Assembly (NCBI RefSeq): GCF_900113275.1 | Contig: NZ_FOOU01000004.1 | Span: 124,001-188,000 of the forward strand | DNA length: 64,000 nucleotides | Direction of reading: 5' to 3' | Origin: Neptunomonas qingdaonensis | Lineage (GTDB): Bacteria > Pseudomonadota > Gammaproteobacteria > Pseudomonadales > Balneatricaceae | In this document: one piece after another, positions 34,384-43,645 of the stretch | How the letters are laid out: each line of letters opens with the position of its first letter | Position numbering within the stretch: the first letter of the stretch is position 1 | The notes under the pieces: generated by a model | Database searches by the model: none | Seen by the model: only the letters and a program-made list of their open reading frames with translations | What the model was told of the DNA's origin: nothing | Program-made: the position numbers and the translations under genes

Positions 34384-34401
34384 CGGAACAAAGCACAAAA
34401 A

Positions 34402-34432
34402 AAAAACCAATCATCACATCTGATTGGTTTTT
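34402..34432 (-). terminator. terminator of the gmaS-mgs-mgd operon
   Basis: A 12-bp perfect stem (34402-34413 with 34421-34432, core CCAATCA/TGATTGG), 7-base loop, followed on the minus strand by a run of T (34397-34406 are all A on the plus strand). It lies 38 bp after mgdD and ends an 11.5-kb operon. Confidence 0.93.
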
Positions 34433-34469
34433 AGCTTGTTACCCGGACGGATGTGACCCGATAAACAGA

Positions 34470-35144
34470 CTATTCGATTAACTTATTTAATCCGTAAACC
34501 TGCCCTTCATATTCTGCCATTGCATCTAGCAATGCGCCCCACAGATAGGTAGCTGAAGCGCTATCACTCATAATCGAGAAGACTTGTTCACTACCGATGA
34601 CATGATGAATAATAATCGCATTGACTCGTGCTACGGATGTTTGAGCAATAGCGCCTGGCGGGAAGCACGCTGCACGCAGATCGACACCACACACTTTGGC
34701 AAGAATATCCGGGCAATGCTTACCGGTCATCGCAAACCAGGTATGGCTATCCTGACAATAAAGTGGATAACAGCCGTTCTCGGGCAATGCATACCCCTCT
34801 ACCCGATCACAGACATTCTGTTGAGGATGACTTAACAACCAAAACTCTTTCTGACTCAGGCGTAACACGCATTCACCTTGCGACGTCATAGCAGCCTGAT
34901 TAGGTGAAGCCGGCACAGGAAAACCCATGCTGTTCACATACTGCTCTGCATTAACGCCTCTGAAACCCGCGCGGGGGACTAGCGAGAGATCAATCAGACC
35001 CGGAGCATCCGAATCCTTACCGGTAGATAATGCCAGGACACCACCAGCCACTTGCATAAAGGTGTTATCAACGGATTTTTCACCGCTAAACTGCCGATAA
35101 ATAAAACTGCGTTGTGAGTAAGACTCAGGTTGAATCGTATGCAT
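34470..35144 (-). CDS. mgdD: N-methylglutamate dehydrogenase subunit MgdD (SoxG-like)
   Basis: A 224-residue protein resembling the gamma subunit of heterotetrameric sarcosine oxidase (LSLVPRAGFRGVNAEQYV, ECVLRLSQKEFWLLS, ARVNAIIIHH). It is the smallest catalytic-complex partner of the flavoenzyme and is thought to help hold the folate/flavin modules together. Last gene of the gma-mgs-mgd operon, starting 3 bp after the mgdC stop. By sequence alone it could be SoxG; the linked gmaS and mgs genes identify the complex as N-methylglutamate dehydrogenase. Confidence 0.85.
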   Translation of the reverse strand: MHTIQPESYSQRSFIYRQFSGEKSVDNTFMQVAGGVLALSTGKDSDAPGLIDLSLVPRAGFRGVNAEQYVNSMGFPVPASPNQAAMTSQGECVLRLSQKEFWLLSHPQQNVCDRVEGYALPENGCYPLYCQDSHTWFAMTGKHCPDILAKVCGVDLRAACFPPGAIAQTSVARVNAIIIHHVIGSEQVFSIMSDSASATYLWGALLDAMAEYEGQVYGLNKLIE

Positions 35145-35147
35145 CGT

Positions 35148-38069
35148 TTACATCTCCTGACGACTGTTATCGGGGTCATAAAAAGGTAATGCCACCACTT
35201 CAGCCATGACCATTTCACCGTTGTTGACACGAATGGGAAGCTGAAATCCGATATCGGATTGGTTAATACCCGCATATGCCATGCCGATAATGGCATTCGT
35301 GGCGGGTGAAAACTCACACGATGTTACGTTGCCACTGATATTTTCACCTTCCAACACAAGATGACCTTCTTCAGGCTTTGTACTGGTCACGGGTAATTTA
35401 AAACCCACTAATTTACGCGTTTGTTTCTGAGCCATCACGATATCGACTGAGCGACAACCAATAAAAAATGACTTTTTACGGTTAACCGCCCAGTTAAGCG
35501 AAAGTTCTCCGGGATGACTCATCCCATCCGTATCCTGACTGACGATAATATGGCCTTTTTCCAACCTCAACAGGCGCTGGGTCTCAACACCGAAGGGCTT
35601 GATATCCAGCGATTTTCCAGCCTCCATCAGAGCGTCCCACAGCGCTTCACCGAAACGCGCTGGCACATGGATTTCGTAACCCAGTTCGCCGACAAATCCA
35701 ACCCGTAATAGACGCGAAGGGATACCTGCCACAGTGCCTTCCCGATAAGCCAGATAGGGAAATCCTTCGCAGCTTAAATCGATATCGCTGGTCAGTTTTT
35801 CAAGCACTTTGCGGGCATCGGGCCCGGCCAGGTTGACAGCGGAAAACGCAGACGTGACATTGGCTATATCAATATCTAAACGCCATTGCGCGTTCCATTT
35901 CATCATGTCACGATAAACACGATCGACACCGCCGGTGGTGGCTGTCACATAAAAGTGTTCTTCGTTAATACGACATGCCACACCATCATCTATGACCACA
36001 CCTTGTTCACTGGTCAATACGGCGTAACGTGTTTTGCCGACCGGCTGCTTAAGAAAGGCAAATGTATAGATACGATTCATAAATTCTGCTGCGTCTGGCC
36101 CGCGTATATCGATTCCGCCCAGGGTACTGACATCAATCAATCCCACTTTATTACGCACATGGGTGGCTTCAGCGTGAATGCATTGATCTCTCTCGTCCGG
36201 CTTTCCATAAAATGCCGGACGTTGCCAGTTGCCTGCCGGTATCATTTTTGCGCCCAGTTCTAGGTGACGATAATGCATGGCAGTCTGGCGTGAAGGATCA
36301 AAAATTCGTCCGGCCACATGTGCCAGTTTCTCAGGGCAATAAGGTGGCCTGGCGGTGGTCACTCCGGTTTCAGTCACAGTTCTGTGTGTCGCTTTAGCCA
36401 CCAAACGTGCCGTTGGTAAAGCCGAGTGCCGTCCTTGAGAAGGCCCCATTCCTACGGTAGAAAAACGCTTAACCAGCTGCACATCGCGATAGCCTAAACG
36501 GGTTGCATTGATAATATCTTTCGCCTGAAGATCTTCATCAAAATCAACAAAGTCTTTGCCTTTTGGATGGCTGAAGATAGGCCATTGATAATTCAGTGTA
36601 CGCGTGCACTTTACCGGCAGTGCTGTTTCTTCAGTTAAGCCCAGCTGCTGCAGTGCCTTTAATGCCGCAAACCGGCCATCAGCCACAACGGCATCCAGTG
36701 AGTTAATGCCATTCACTGAGCCGGCAATATAGAGATGATCCGGTAAGTTGGACAAACTGAATAGCGCTGCGTCATCATCATATTTTAGCTGTCCACCTGC
36801 CTGGCAAAGCAACTGATAAGAAGGCATGTATCCGGCCGACATACACAGCAGATCACATTCAATAAGAGTAGATGCCTTATCTACTTCACCCCGTGCAATG
36901 ATTTTACGAATATCGACTGCACGTATGTGTTTATTTCCCTTGGTAGGCAGGGCCTCATAAACGGTAAAACCAGACTTAACCTGAATGCCCTTTTTTTGCA
37001 CCGCACTGACCAGTTCCGGGTTATCTGCCCGCTCGCGCATATCAATCACCGCAGCGACCAATACACCCTGCTGATGCAGTTCTATGGCGGTCAGATATCC
37101 ATCATCATTACCCGTTAATACAACCGCTTGTTCAGCGGGTTTAATAGCATAGAGCTTCATCAGGCGCATTGCTGCACTGCTCATCATGACACCGGGCAAA
37201 TCGTTATTACGAAATACCACATGCTGCTCAAAAGCGCCGGAGGCCACAATGCACTCTTTTGCGCGCACTTTAAACATCCGCTTGCCTTGTATTATCGGCA
37301 AGTAGTTATCCGTAAACCAGGCATTACAGGTTGCATTGAGTAACACGTCAATCCTGCTGTGAGCCTCTACCCTGGCGACCAGGTCAGTGCGCAGTTTATC
37401 GGCGACAACACCCTCTTCATCAAAACGGCTATAAGTGAGCGCACCGCCAAGAATAGGTTGCTCCTCCACCAATAAAACACTGGCTCCCGCATCAGCCGCT
37501 TCCAGTGCAGCCGCTAAACCGGCGGGACCAGCGCCGACCACCAGCACGTCATGAAACAGATATTTTTTATCGTAATATTCTGGTTGAAAGGTTAAATCCA
37601 ACTTACCCAAACCCGCTTTTTTGCGGATAAAACCTTCCCATTTATCCCACACGCCCATCGGTTTAAAAAACGACCGGTAATAAAAACCAACCGGCATGAA
37701 ACGTCCGAAATTACCAAGAATCGCATCACGGTCGTTTTCTAACGTACCGTTATAATTCTGCCCTTCAACCATCATCGCTGAGGTGATTGTTTGTCTGTCG
37801 GCAAGAACGTTAGGCTCCCCACCCAACTGAACCAGGGTATTTGCATCCTGGCCTGCCATTGTTAAAGGGCCGCGAGGGCGATGATATTTAAAGGAGCGTG
37901 ACATCAGCCAATGTTTGTTGGCCAATAAAGCACTGGCTATCGAATCGCCTTCAAAACCTGTAAAGGTTTTCCCTTCAAAGGTAAAACTCACCGGTTTTTC
38001 ACGGTTGATCAGCAGTCCCATTGGGGCATCTAAGCGCATAAGATAATTCACTTTAACAGCTTCGTTCAT
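35148..38069 (-). CDS. mgdC: N-methylglutamate dehydrogenase subunit MgdC (SoxA-like)
   Basis: A 973-residue protein like sarcosine oxidase alpha. It has an N-terminal 2Fe-2S-like/BFD region (TFEGKTFTGFEGDSIASALLAN), a dinucleotide fold (LVVGAGPAGLAAALEAADAGASVLLVEEQ) from about residue 175, and a C-terminal GcvT-like tetrahydrofolate domain (about 600-970, NRIYTFAFLKQPVGKTRYAVLTSEQGVVIDDGV, then VGFVGELGYEIHVPA). It receives the methylene group as CH2-THF during N-methylglutamate oxidation. Full length for the family. It overlaps mgdB by 4 bp. Start codon ATG with an AGGAGGCTGTGGT-type site. Confidence 0.92.
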   Translation of the reverse strand: MNEAVKVNYLMRLDAPMGLLINREKPVSFTFEGKTFTGFEGDSIASALLANKHWLMSRSFKYHRPRGPLTMAGQDANTLVQLGGEPNVLADRQTITSAMMVEGQNYNGTLENDRDAILGNFGRFMPVGFYYRSFFKPMGVWDKWEGFIRKKAGLGKLDLTFQPEYYDKKYLFHDVLVVGAGPAGLAAALEAADAGASVLLVEEQPILGGALTYSRFDEEGVVADKLRTDLVARVEAHSRIDVLLNATCNAWFTDNYLPIIQGKRMFKVRAKECIVASGAFEQHVVFRNNDLPGVMMSSAAMRLMKLYAIKPAEQAVVLTGNDDGYLTAIELHQQGVLVAAVIDMRERADNPELVSAVQKKGIQVKSGFTVYEALPTKGNKHIRAVDIRKIIARGEVDKASTLIECDLLCMSAGYMPSYQLLCQAGGQLKYDDDAALFSLSNLPDHLYIAGSVNGINSLDAVVADGRFAALKALQQLGLTEETALPVKCTRTLNYQWPIFSHPKGKDFVDFDEDLQAKDIINATRLGYRDVQLVKRFSTVGMGPSQGRHSALPTARLVAKATHRTVTETGVTTARPPYCPEKLAHVAGRIFDPSRQTAMHYRHLELGAKMIPAGNWQRPAFYGKPDERDQCIHAEATHVRNKVGLIDVSTLGGIDIRGPDAAEFMNRIYTFAFLKQPVGKTRYAVLTSEQGVVIDDGVACRINEEHFYVTATTGGVDRVYRDMMKWNAQWRLDIDIANVTSAFSAVNLAGPDARKVLEKLTSDIDLSCEGFPYLAYREGTVAGIPSRLLRVGFVGELGYEIHVPARFGEALWDALMEAGKSLDIKPFGVETQRLLRLEKGHIIVSQDTDGMSHPGELSLNWAVNRKKSFFIGCRSVDIVMAQKQTRKLVGFKLPVTSTKPEEGHLVLEGENISGNVTSCEFSPATNAIIGMAYAGINQSDIGFQLPIRVNNGEMVMAEVVALPFYDPDNSRQEM

Positions 38070-38368
38070 ACCACAGCCTCCTCTGCTTTTATCGGAAACT
38101 CATAGCGTTGATTGAAAATTTCCGATGCATCAAAAGTACGAATGATTTCATCACTGGCGGTATGCCGCTCTGCGATAAACCAATATCCGGAGGGCGCATG
38201 CAACCACCACTCCGTGACAATACCGATAGCGTTGTCCGAATAGAAAACATAGTCGGCCCATTCCATATCGCTGCAGGAATTAGGGTCTGGCATCTGACTT
38301 ACTTCACCACCGTGGACAAACTCACTGATGTTACGTGGCCCGTTTAGCGGGCAATTCATGATTTTCAT
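38066..38368 (-). CDS. mgdB: N-methylglutamate dehydrogenase subunit MgdB (SoxD-like)
   Basis: A 100-residue zinc-containing small subunit like SoxD: MNCPLNGPRNISEFVHGGE with the conserved early Cys, then WADYVFYSDN, EWWLHAPSGYWFIAERHT. SoxD-type subunits bind one zinc ion and stabilise the complex. It sits in the fixed order B-D-A-G of sarcosine-oxidase-like operons (mgdA-B-C-D here), 14 bp after mgdA and overlapping mgdC by 4 bp. Confidence 0.9.
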   Translation of the reverse strand: MKIMNCPLNGPRNISEFVHGGEVSQMPDPNSCSDMEWADYVFYSDNAIGIVTEWWLHAPSGYWFIAERHTASDEIIRTFDASEIFNQRYEFPIKAEEAVV

Positions 38369-38382
38369 AACGTTTACCTCGC

Positions 38383-39666
38383 TTAATGGCTGGCTGCCGT
38401 TGCACCCATTTCATTTACCTGACGAAACACATTGAAACGATCCATCGCAAATGGCTTGATCAGCTCAGGAACCTTTCCGCCACTGGCAACTAACTCAGCC
38501 ATTGTCTTGCCGCAGATAGGTGTCGCTTTAAAGCCCCATGTGCCCCACCCCGCATCCAGGTAGTAATTGTCCACCGGACTCAGCCCCATGATCGGACTGT
38601 AATCCGATGTCATATCGGTAATACCTGTCCATTGCCGCATCAGGCGCAGATTGGCCATAAACGGGAACATCTCAATAGCATGGGCTAATAAGCCTTCTTT
38701 CAGATCAAGCGTAGAGCGGGTGTTGTACAGTGGATAAGGGTCGGAACCGCCACCAAATACAATTTCTCCACGTCCGGTTTGTTGCACGTAGCAATGCAAG
38801 GCTGATGAACTCACCATCTGGTCTAAGAAGGGTTTAACCGGTTGAGTGACCATGGCCTGCAGAGGATAAGTGGTAATCGGCATGCGAAAACCCGCTTTGG
38901 CAGCCACTAACGAACTATGCCCGGCTACCGCTTGCACAGCGCATCCACATTGAATGGTACCGCGATTGGTTTTCACGCCCGTGACTTTGCCATTTTCGAC
39001 AATCACATCGGTCACTTCGGTTAACTGGTGCAATTCAACACCGCGTTGAGTCGCTCCTTTTGCATACCCCCACGCGACTGCATCATGACGTGCCGTTGCG
39101 CCATCCATGTGCCACAGCCCTGCTAATACAGGCATGTGCGCAGGGTTCATATTGAGTGTAGGCACCAGTTCTTTTATTTCCGCAGGCCCTATTAATTCGG
39201 TGCGACCACCAAAGTGTTTATTCACTTCTGTACGCTGACGAAAGGATCTGACCGTGGCGTCAGTATGGGCAAGCGTAAGCTGACCGCGCTCTGAATACAT
39301 AATATTGAAATCGAACTCATTTGAGAGCTCTTTAAACAGCTTTACTGATTCACTGTAAAACTTAACCCCTTCAGAAGTAAGATAATTGGACCGGATAACC
39401 GCTGTATTTCGTGCGGTATTGCCGCCACCCAGATAGCCTTTTTCTAAAATAGCGACATTGGTAATACCGTGGTATTTGGCCAGGTAATATGCCGTAGCAA
39501 CGCCATGTCCACCTCCCCCGATAATGACGACGTCATAGCTGGATTTCAGCTCAGATGGCACAGGCAGATCTGCATTTTTTTCAAATGGGTAGTCTTTATT
39601 CAGACCATATTTCAATAATGAGAAAGGCATTAACATTTTCTCCTTAACACAGACACCAGCAACCAT
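38383..39666 (-). CDS. mgdA: N-methylglutamate dehydrogenase subunit MgdA (SoxB-like)
   Basis: A 427-residue FAD oxidoreductase like sarcosine oxidase beta: VVIIGGGGHGVATAYYLAKYHG (dinucleotide loop, about residues 48-69), LEKGYLGGGNTARNTAVIRSNY (SoxB covalent-flavin region), and the closing GWGTWGFKATPICGKTMAEL. It oxidises N-methylglutamate to glutamate, passing the methyl to THF. A shorter start at residue 12 (MPFSLLKYGLNKDYPF) is equally likely, since it matches the usual SoxB N-terminus and has an AAGGAGAAAAT site. The mgd set begins 30 bp after folD. Confidence 0.9.
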   Translation of the reverse strand: MVAGVCVKEKMLMPFSLLKYGLNKDYPFEKNADLPVPSELKSSYDVVIIGGGGHGVATAYYLAKYHGITNVAILEKGYLGGGNTARNTAVIRSNYLTSEGVKFYSESVKLFKELSNEFDFNIMYSERGQLTLAHTDATVRSFRQRTEVNKHFGGRTELIGPAEIKELVPTLNMNPAHMPVLAGLWHMDGATARHDAVAWGYAKGATQRGVELHQLTEVTDVIVENGKVTGVKTNRGTIQCGCAVQAVAGHSSLVAAKAGFRMPITTYPLQAMVTQPVKPFLDQMVSSSALHCYVQQTGRGEIVFGGGSDPYPLYNTRSTLDLKEGLLAHAIEMFPFMANLRLMRQWTGITDMTSDYSPIMGLSPVDNYYLDAGWGTWGFKATPICGKTMAELVASGGKVPELIKPFAMDRFNVFRQVNEMGATAASH

Positions 39667-39696
39667 CTGATGCCGAATTCGCTATTAAAAGTCAGC

Positions 39697-40584
39697 TTAA
39701 CCGGCTTCACGTTCCAACTCTCTGGCCAGAACTTGTGAACGCGCTGCTGTCAGGGTATTTTTCATAAGACAGGCAATAGTCATGGGGCCTACACCACCAG
39801 GTACGGGTGTAATGGCAGCGGCAATTGGCTCAACCGACGTAAAGTCCACATCGCCTACCAGCCTGCGACGGCCATCGCGCTCAATCGCATTGATACCCAC
39901 ATCAATGACGGTTGCGCCAGGTTTGATCCAACCAGCAGACACAAACTCGGGGCGCCCGATCGCCGCCACCACAATATCGGCTTGTGAACACACGGCTTCG
40001 ATATTTTTAGTGCGCGAATGCACCATGGTGACGGTACAATTTTCCTGCAGTAGTAGTGCGGCCATGGGTTTACCCACAATGTTTGAACGACCGATCACCA
40101 CTGCATTTTTGCCACTGAGATCTTCATATACGGTTTTCAGCATGATGATGCAGCCCAGAGGTGTACAAGGCACCAGAGACGCTTCTCCGCAGGCGAGCGC
40201 ACCCACATTGAGAGGATGAAAACCATCAACATCTTTCTCCGGGCTGATAGCCGAAATAATTTCAGCCTCATTTAAATGAGCCGGCAAAGGAAGCTGCACC
40301 AAAATACCGTGAACCATGGGATCTGTGTTCAGCTCATCCACCAGCTTATTTAAGGCTTGCTGACTGCACGTCGCCGCTAAGCGATGCTCAATTGAATTCA
40401 GCCCAACTTCTTCAGCACGTTTCACCTTATTTCGCACATAAACCTGACTGGCAGGATCTTCACCTACCAGCACAACGGCCAGACCCGGTTTAATGCCATA
40501 TGTGATTTGAAATTCAGCAACCTCAGCAGCAGTGTCTTCAATAACCTGCTGAGATATCTGTTTGCCATCAATTAAAAAAGCCAT
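39697..40584 (-). CDS. folD: bifunctional methylene-THF dehydrogenase/cyclohydrolase
   Basis: A 295-residue FolD. It converts CH2-THF to formyl-THF with NADP. Visible marks: [25 protein letters not shown], the catalytic Tyr/Lys region, [37 protein letters not shown], and [16 protein letters not shown]. Full length. Embedded in the methylamine operon, it feeds CH2-THF from Mgd and Tdm to PurU downstream in the pathway. This may be the cell's second folD; the housekeeping copy would lie elsewhere. Confidence 0.96.
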   Translation of the reverse strand: MAFLIDGKQISQQVIEDTAAEVAEFQITYGIKPGLAVVLVGEDPASQVYVRNKVKRAEEVGLNSIEHRLAATCSQQALNKLVDELNTDPMVHGILVQLPLPAHLNEAEIISAISPEKDVDGFHPLNVGALACGEASLVPCTPLGCIIMLKTVYEDLSGKNAVVIGRSNIVGKPMAALLLQENCTVTMVHSRTKNIEAVCSQADIVVAAIGRPEFVSAGWIKPGATVIDVGINAIERDGRRRLVGDVDFTSVEPIAAAITPVPGGVGPMTIACLMKNTLTAARSQVLARELEREAG

Positions 40585-40596
40585 TCTTGTTGTCTC

Positions 40597-41508
40597 CTAT
40601 TTGAAAACAACGGTCTTGTTACCATCGAGAAAAACCCGATGATCAACATGCAATTTAACGGCTTTGGCAAGCGCTACAGTTTCCGTGTCACGGCCTACAG
40701 CGACTAAAGCATCGGCGTTATAGGTATGATCCACAGGCTGTACTGACTGTTCAATAATCGGACCTTCATCCAGATCAGAGGTGACATAATGCGCGGTTGC
40801 ACCAATTAGCTTCACACCACGGGTATGTGCCTGATGGTAAGGTTTGGCACCTTTGAAACCCGGAAGGAAAGAGTGATGGATATTAATCGCACGACCACTG
40901 AGGGCCTTACACAGTCCATCTGACAAAATTTGCATATAACGCGCCAGCACAATCAGCTCTGTGCCGGTTTCTTTAATAATATCCAGGAGCTCTTTTTCCT
41001 GTTCCAGCTTATTCTCTTTGGTCACTGGCAGATAAATAAAGCGAATACCTTCACGCTCAGCCATTGGACGTAAATCTTTGTGGTTTGAAACAATGGCGGT
41101 TATTTCCATGTTGAGTTCGCCTTTGTGCAGGCGATACATCAAATTATCCAGGCAGTGATCAAACTTACTCACCATGATCAGCGTTTTGGTGGGCGCTGTG
41201 GCCGACACCATTCTCCACTCCATATCAAATAATTCAGAGATGCTGGAAAACTCGCCGCGAAGATCAGAAAGACCATGGCCTCCGGATTCAACATGAAAAC
41301 GCGCACGCATGAAAAATCGACCGCTTTCGTTATCATCAAATTGCGATAGCTCGCTGATATAACAGCCGCGCTCAGAAAGGAAAGTAGTAACCGCTGCGAT
41401 AATTCCGCTACCTGCTTCACAACTGGCTTTGAGTATAAATTCTTGTTTATCTGCCGGTATATTCATAGTCGTAGCCCTTAAGGCCTCCTTACAATGGTTT
41501 AAAAACAC
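40597..41508 (-). CDS. purU: formyltetrahydrofolate deformylase
   Basis: A PurU-type enzyme: N-terminal ACT domain (about 20-95, FILKASCEAGSGIIAAVTTFLSERGCYISELSQFDD) and a C-terminal formyltransferase fold (about 105-300) with ARYMQILS, the catalytic INIHHSFLPGFKGAKPYHQA and DEGPIIEQ. It releases formate and THF from formyl-THF. The frame opens at 41508 (303 residues), but MNIPADKQEF at codon 15 (41466) gives the usual PurU length of about 289 and is a likely start. It follows mgsC after 88 bp containing a strong hairpin. Confidence 0.93.
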   Translation of the reverse strand: MFLNHCKEALRATTMNIPADKQEFILKASCEAGSGIIAAVTTFLSERGCYISELSQFDDNESGRFFMRARFHVESGGHGLSDLRGEFSSISELFDMEWRMVSATAPTKTLIMVSKFDHCLDNLMYRLHKGELNMEITAIVSNHKDLRPMAEREGIRFIYLPVTKENKLEQEKELLDIIKETGTELIVLARYMQILSDGLCKALSGRAINIHHSFLPGFKGAKPYHQAHTRGVKLIGATAHYVTSDLDEGPIIEQSVQPVDHTYNADALVAVGRDTETVALAKAVKLHVDHRVFLDGNKTVVFK

Positions 41509-41540
41509 TTACATTTTCGATTTTTAAGTGCAGGAATCCA

Positions 41541-41563
41541 CACGGAGCAAAAACTGCTCCGTG
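41541..41563 (-). other. intra-operon hairpin between mgsC and purU
   Basis: A 9-bp perfect stem (CACGGAGCA / TGCTCCGTG, 41541-41549 with 41555-41563) with a 5-base loop and no T-run afterwards. It sits in the longest gap within the gma-mgs-mgd operon. It could be a processing or stabilising structure or partial attenuator. Confidence 0.75.
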
Positions 41564-41596
41564 ATACGTCTGTTACACTCAGATAGAATTAAATCG

Positions 41597-42925
41597 TTAG
41601 AACTTTTGTCCTGGAACCCAGTTAGTACCGGCCAGAGGAACACGTGCCATCGCCGCTGATTCCACCGTCAGTGCCACAAGATCTTCCGGCTCTAAATTGC
41701 GTAAATCATTTTTACCGCAGGCACGCGCCAATGTCTGAGCTTCGAGTGTCAGTACATTCAGGTAGTTAGCTAATTTTCGACCCGCCACTACCGGATCAAG
41801 GCGTTTAGACAACTCAGGATCCTGAGTGGATATACCCGCGGGGTCTTTGCCTTCATGATAATCGTCATAGAAACCGGCAGCAGAGCCTATTTTCTTAAAC
41901 TCTTCATCATACTTAGGGTGATTACAGCCCAGTGCCACCAGTGCGGCGGTACCAATAGCGACCGCATCAGCCCCTAGCGCCATACATTTAGCAACGTCTG
42001 CCCCGTTACGGATACCACCAGAAACAATCAGTTGTACCTTACGGTGCATACCCATTTCCTGAAGCGCCTGTACTGCCTGAGGAATAGCCGCTAAGGTTGG
42101 AATACCAACGTGTTCAATAAAAACATCCTGTGTCGCCGCTGTACCGCCTTGCATACCATCAACCACAATGACGTCTGCCCCCGCTTTTACAGCAAGTTTC
42201 ACATCATAATAGGTACGTGTTGCGCCCACTTTAATGTAGATAGGTACCTGCCAATCGGTAATTTCACGTAACTCCTGAATCTTAATCGCCAGATCATCCG
42301 GGCCGGTCCAGTCCGGGTGACGACACGCCGAACGCTGATCAACCCCCATGGGCAAGGTACGCATTTTAGCAACACGATCCGTGATTTTCTGGCCGAGTAA
42401 CATACCCCCTCCGCCAGGTTTAGCGCCCTGCCCCAATACCACTTCAATGGCATCCGCTTTGCGCAAATCATCCGGATTCATTCCGTAACGCGACGGTAAA
42501 TACTGGTACACAAGCTTAGTAGACTGTCCGCGCTCTTCCGGTGTCATACCTCCGTCGCCCGTTGTCGTGGATGTCCCCATGATCGAGGCACCACGCCCAA
42601 GGGCTTCTTTTGCATTGGCTGACAGTGCACCAAAACTCATTCCGGCAATGGTGACCGGGATATCCAGTACAATCGGTTTTTTTGCGTAGCGAGTACCCAG
42701 AGTAACCGAGGTATTGCATTTCTCACGGTAACCTTCCAGCGGATAACGCGACATACTCGCGCCTAAAAACAGAAGGTCATCAAAATGTGGTAATTTCCGT
42801 TTAGCACCGAAACCGCGAATATCATAAATACCGGTATCAGCAGCGCGACGGATTTCATTCATAGTGGTTCGGTCAAACGTGGCTGACTCGCGCAGGCCGT
42901 CTGTTACTTTAATATCTTCACTCAT
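41597..42925 (-). CDS. mgsC: N-methylglutamate synthase subunit MgsC (GlxD/GltB-like)
   Basis: A 442-residue flavoprotein matching the FMN/synthase domain of glutamate synthase: IPVTIAGMSFGALSANAKEALGRGA, STTTGDGGMTPEE, LGQGAKPGGGGMLLGQKI, VVDGMQGGTAAT, and a Cys near CGKNDL. It joins methylamine (delivered from gamma-glutamylmethylamide) to 2-oxoglutarate reductively, forming N-methylglutamate. Automatic annotation may say glutamate synthase; the separate A/B/C subunits next to gmaS and mgd identify Mgs. It follows mgsB by 24 bp. Confidence 0.9.
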   Translation of the reverse strand: MSEDIKVTDGLRESATFDRTTMNEIRRAADTGIYDIRGFGAKRKLPHFDDLLFLGASMSRYPLEGYREKCNTSVTLGTRYAKKPIVLDIPVTIAGMSFGALSANAKEALGRGASIMGTSTTTGDGGMTPEERGQSTKLVYQYLPSRYGMNPDDLRKADAIEVVLGQGAKPGGGGMLLGQKITDRVAKMRTLPMGVDQRSACRHPDWTGPDDLAIKIQELREITDWQVPIYIKVGATRTYYDVKLAVKAGADVIVVDGMQGGTAATQDVFIEHVGIPTLAAIPQAVQALQEMGMHRKVQLIVSGGIRNGADVAKCMALGADAVAIGTAALVALGCNHPKYDEEFKKIGSAAGFYDDYHEGKDPAGISTQDPELSKRLDPVVAGRKLANYLNVLTLEAQTLARACGKNDLRNLEPEDLVALTVESAAMARVPLAGTNWVPGQKF

Positions 42926-42949
42926 CGTTCGTTCCTCTGTAGATTCGGC

Positions 42950-43645
42950 CTAGTAAGCAGATGCGTTATCAACTTTAAAGTTATATAACTGGCGTGCAGA
43001 ACCGTAACGTGTAAAGGCGCTAGGATCTTCATCCACCCCTGCGCGGTTTAACAACGCTGTCAGCTCATCAATATGCTCATCACGCATCTCTTTGGCGATA
43101 CAATCTGCGCCTAACGATTTCACCGTGCCTTTGACATAAATATGTGTTTCATACAGGGAGTCACCTAATGCATCACCGGCATTACCACAGACCACCAAAG
43201 CACCTGCCTGACCCATAAAACAACTCATGTGACCAATATCACCTTTAACGACGATATCTGCACCTTTCATGGAAATACCGCAACGCGCACCGGCATTTCC
43301 TTCAATCACTAATAAACCACCATGTGCTGTTGCACCCGCTGCCTGAGAAGCATCACCTTTAACTCTGACCATGCCTGACATCATGTTTTCAGCCACACCC
43401 TGGCCAACATTGCCGTGTACAGTGATATGCGCTTTTTTGTTCATTCCTGCGCAGTAATAACCAGCATGACCTTTAATATCTACCGAGATGTTCTGGTCCA
43501 GGCCACACGCAATATTGTGCTGCCCTTTAGGGTCTAGAACTTCCCACTCTCGTTCAGTACATTCAATAGCCTGATCATGCAGCGCCTGGTTCAATTCACG
43601 TACTGTCTGTCTTTCTAAGTTAATTGTTTTCATAATCCACTCCAT
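42950..43645 (-). CDS. mgsB: N-methylglutamate synthase subunit MgsB (GlxC-like)
   Basis: A 231-residue protein of the GXGXG beta-helix repeat type found at the C-terminus of glutamate synthase: repeated Gly-rich turns (ITVHGNVGQGVAENMMSGMVRVKG, VIEGNAGARCGISMKGADIVVKG, GHMSCFMGQAGALVVCGNAG). It is the structural partner joining the amidotransferase and FMN subunits. The stop of mgsA and the start of mgsB overlap by one base. The frame's MEWIMKTINLERQ leaves MKTINLERQT (43633) as an alternative start. Confidence 0.9.
   Translation of the reverse strand: MEWIMKTINLERQTVRELNQALHDQAIECTEREWEVLDPKGQHNIACGLDQNISVDIKGHAGYYCAGMNKKAHITVHGNVGQGVAENMMSGMVRVKGDASQAAGATAHGGLLVIEGNAGARCGISMKGADIVVKGDIGHMSCFMGQAGALVVCGNAGDALGDSLYETHIYVKGTVKSLGADCIAKEMRDEHIDELTALLNRAGVDEDPSAFTRYGSARQLYNFKVDNASAY

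Noticed and set aside
34393-34408. Sigma-54 element overlapping the mgd terminator
   Set aside because: GG and GC are 12 bases apart instead of 10 and the spacer is just the terminator T-run.
34470-39666. Heterotetrameric sarcosine oxidase soxBDAG
   Set aside because: Sequence order matches, but the operon begins with gmaS and mgsABC and has no glyA/sarcosine genes, so N-methylglutamate dehydrogenase is the better name. Not excluded by sequence alone.
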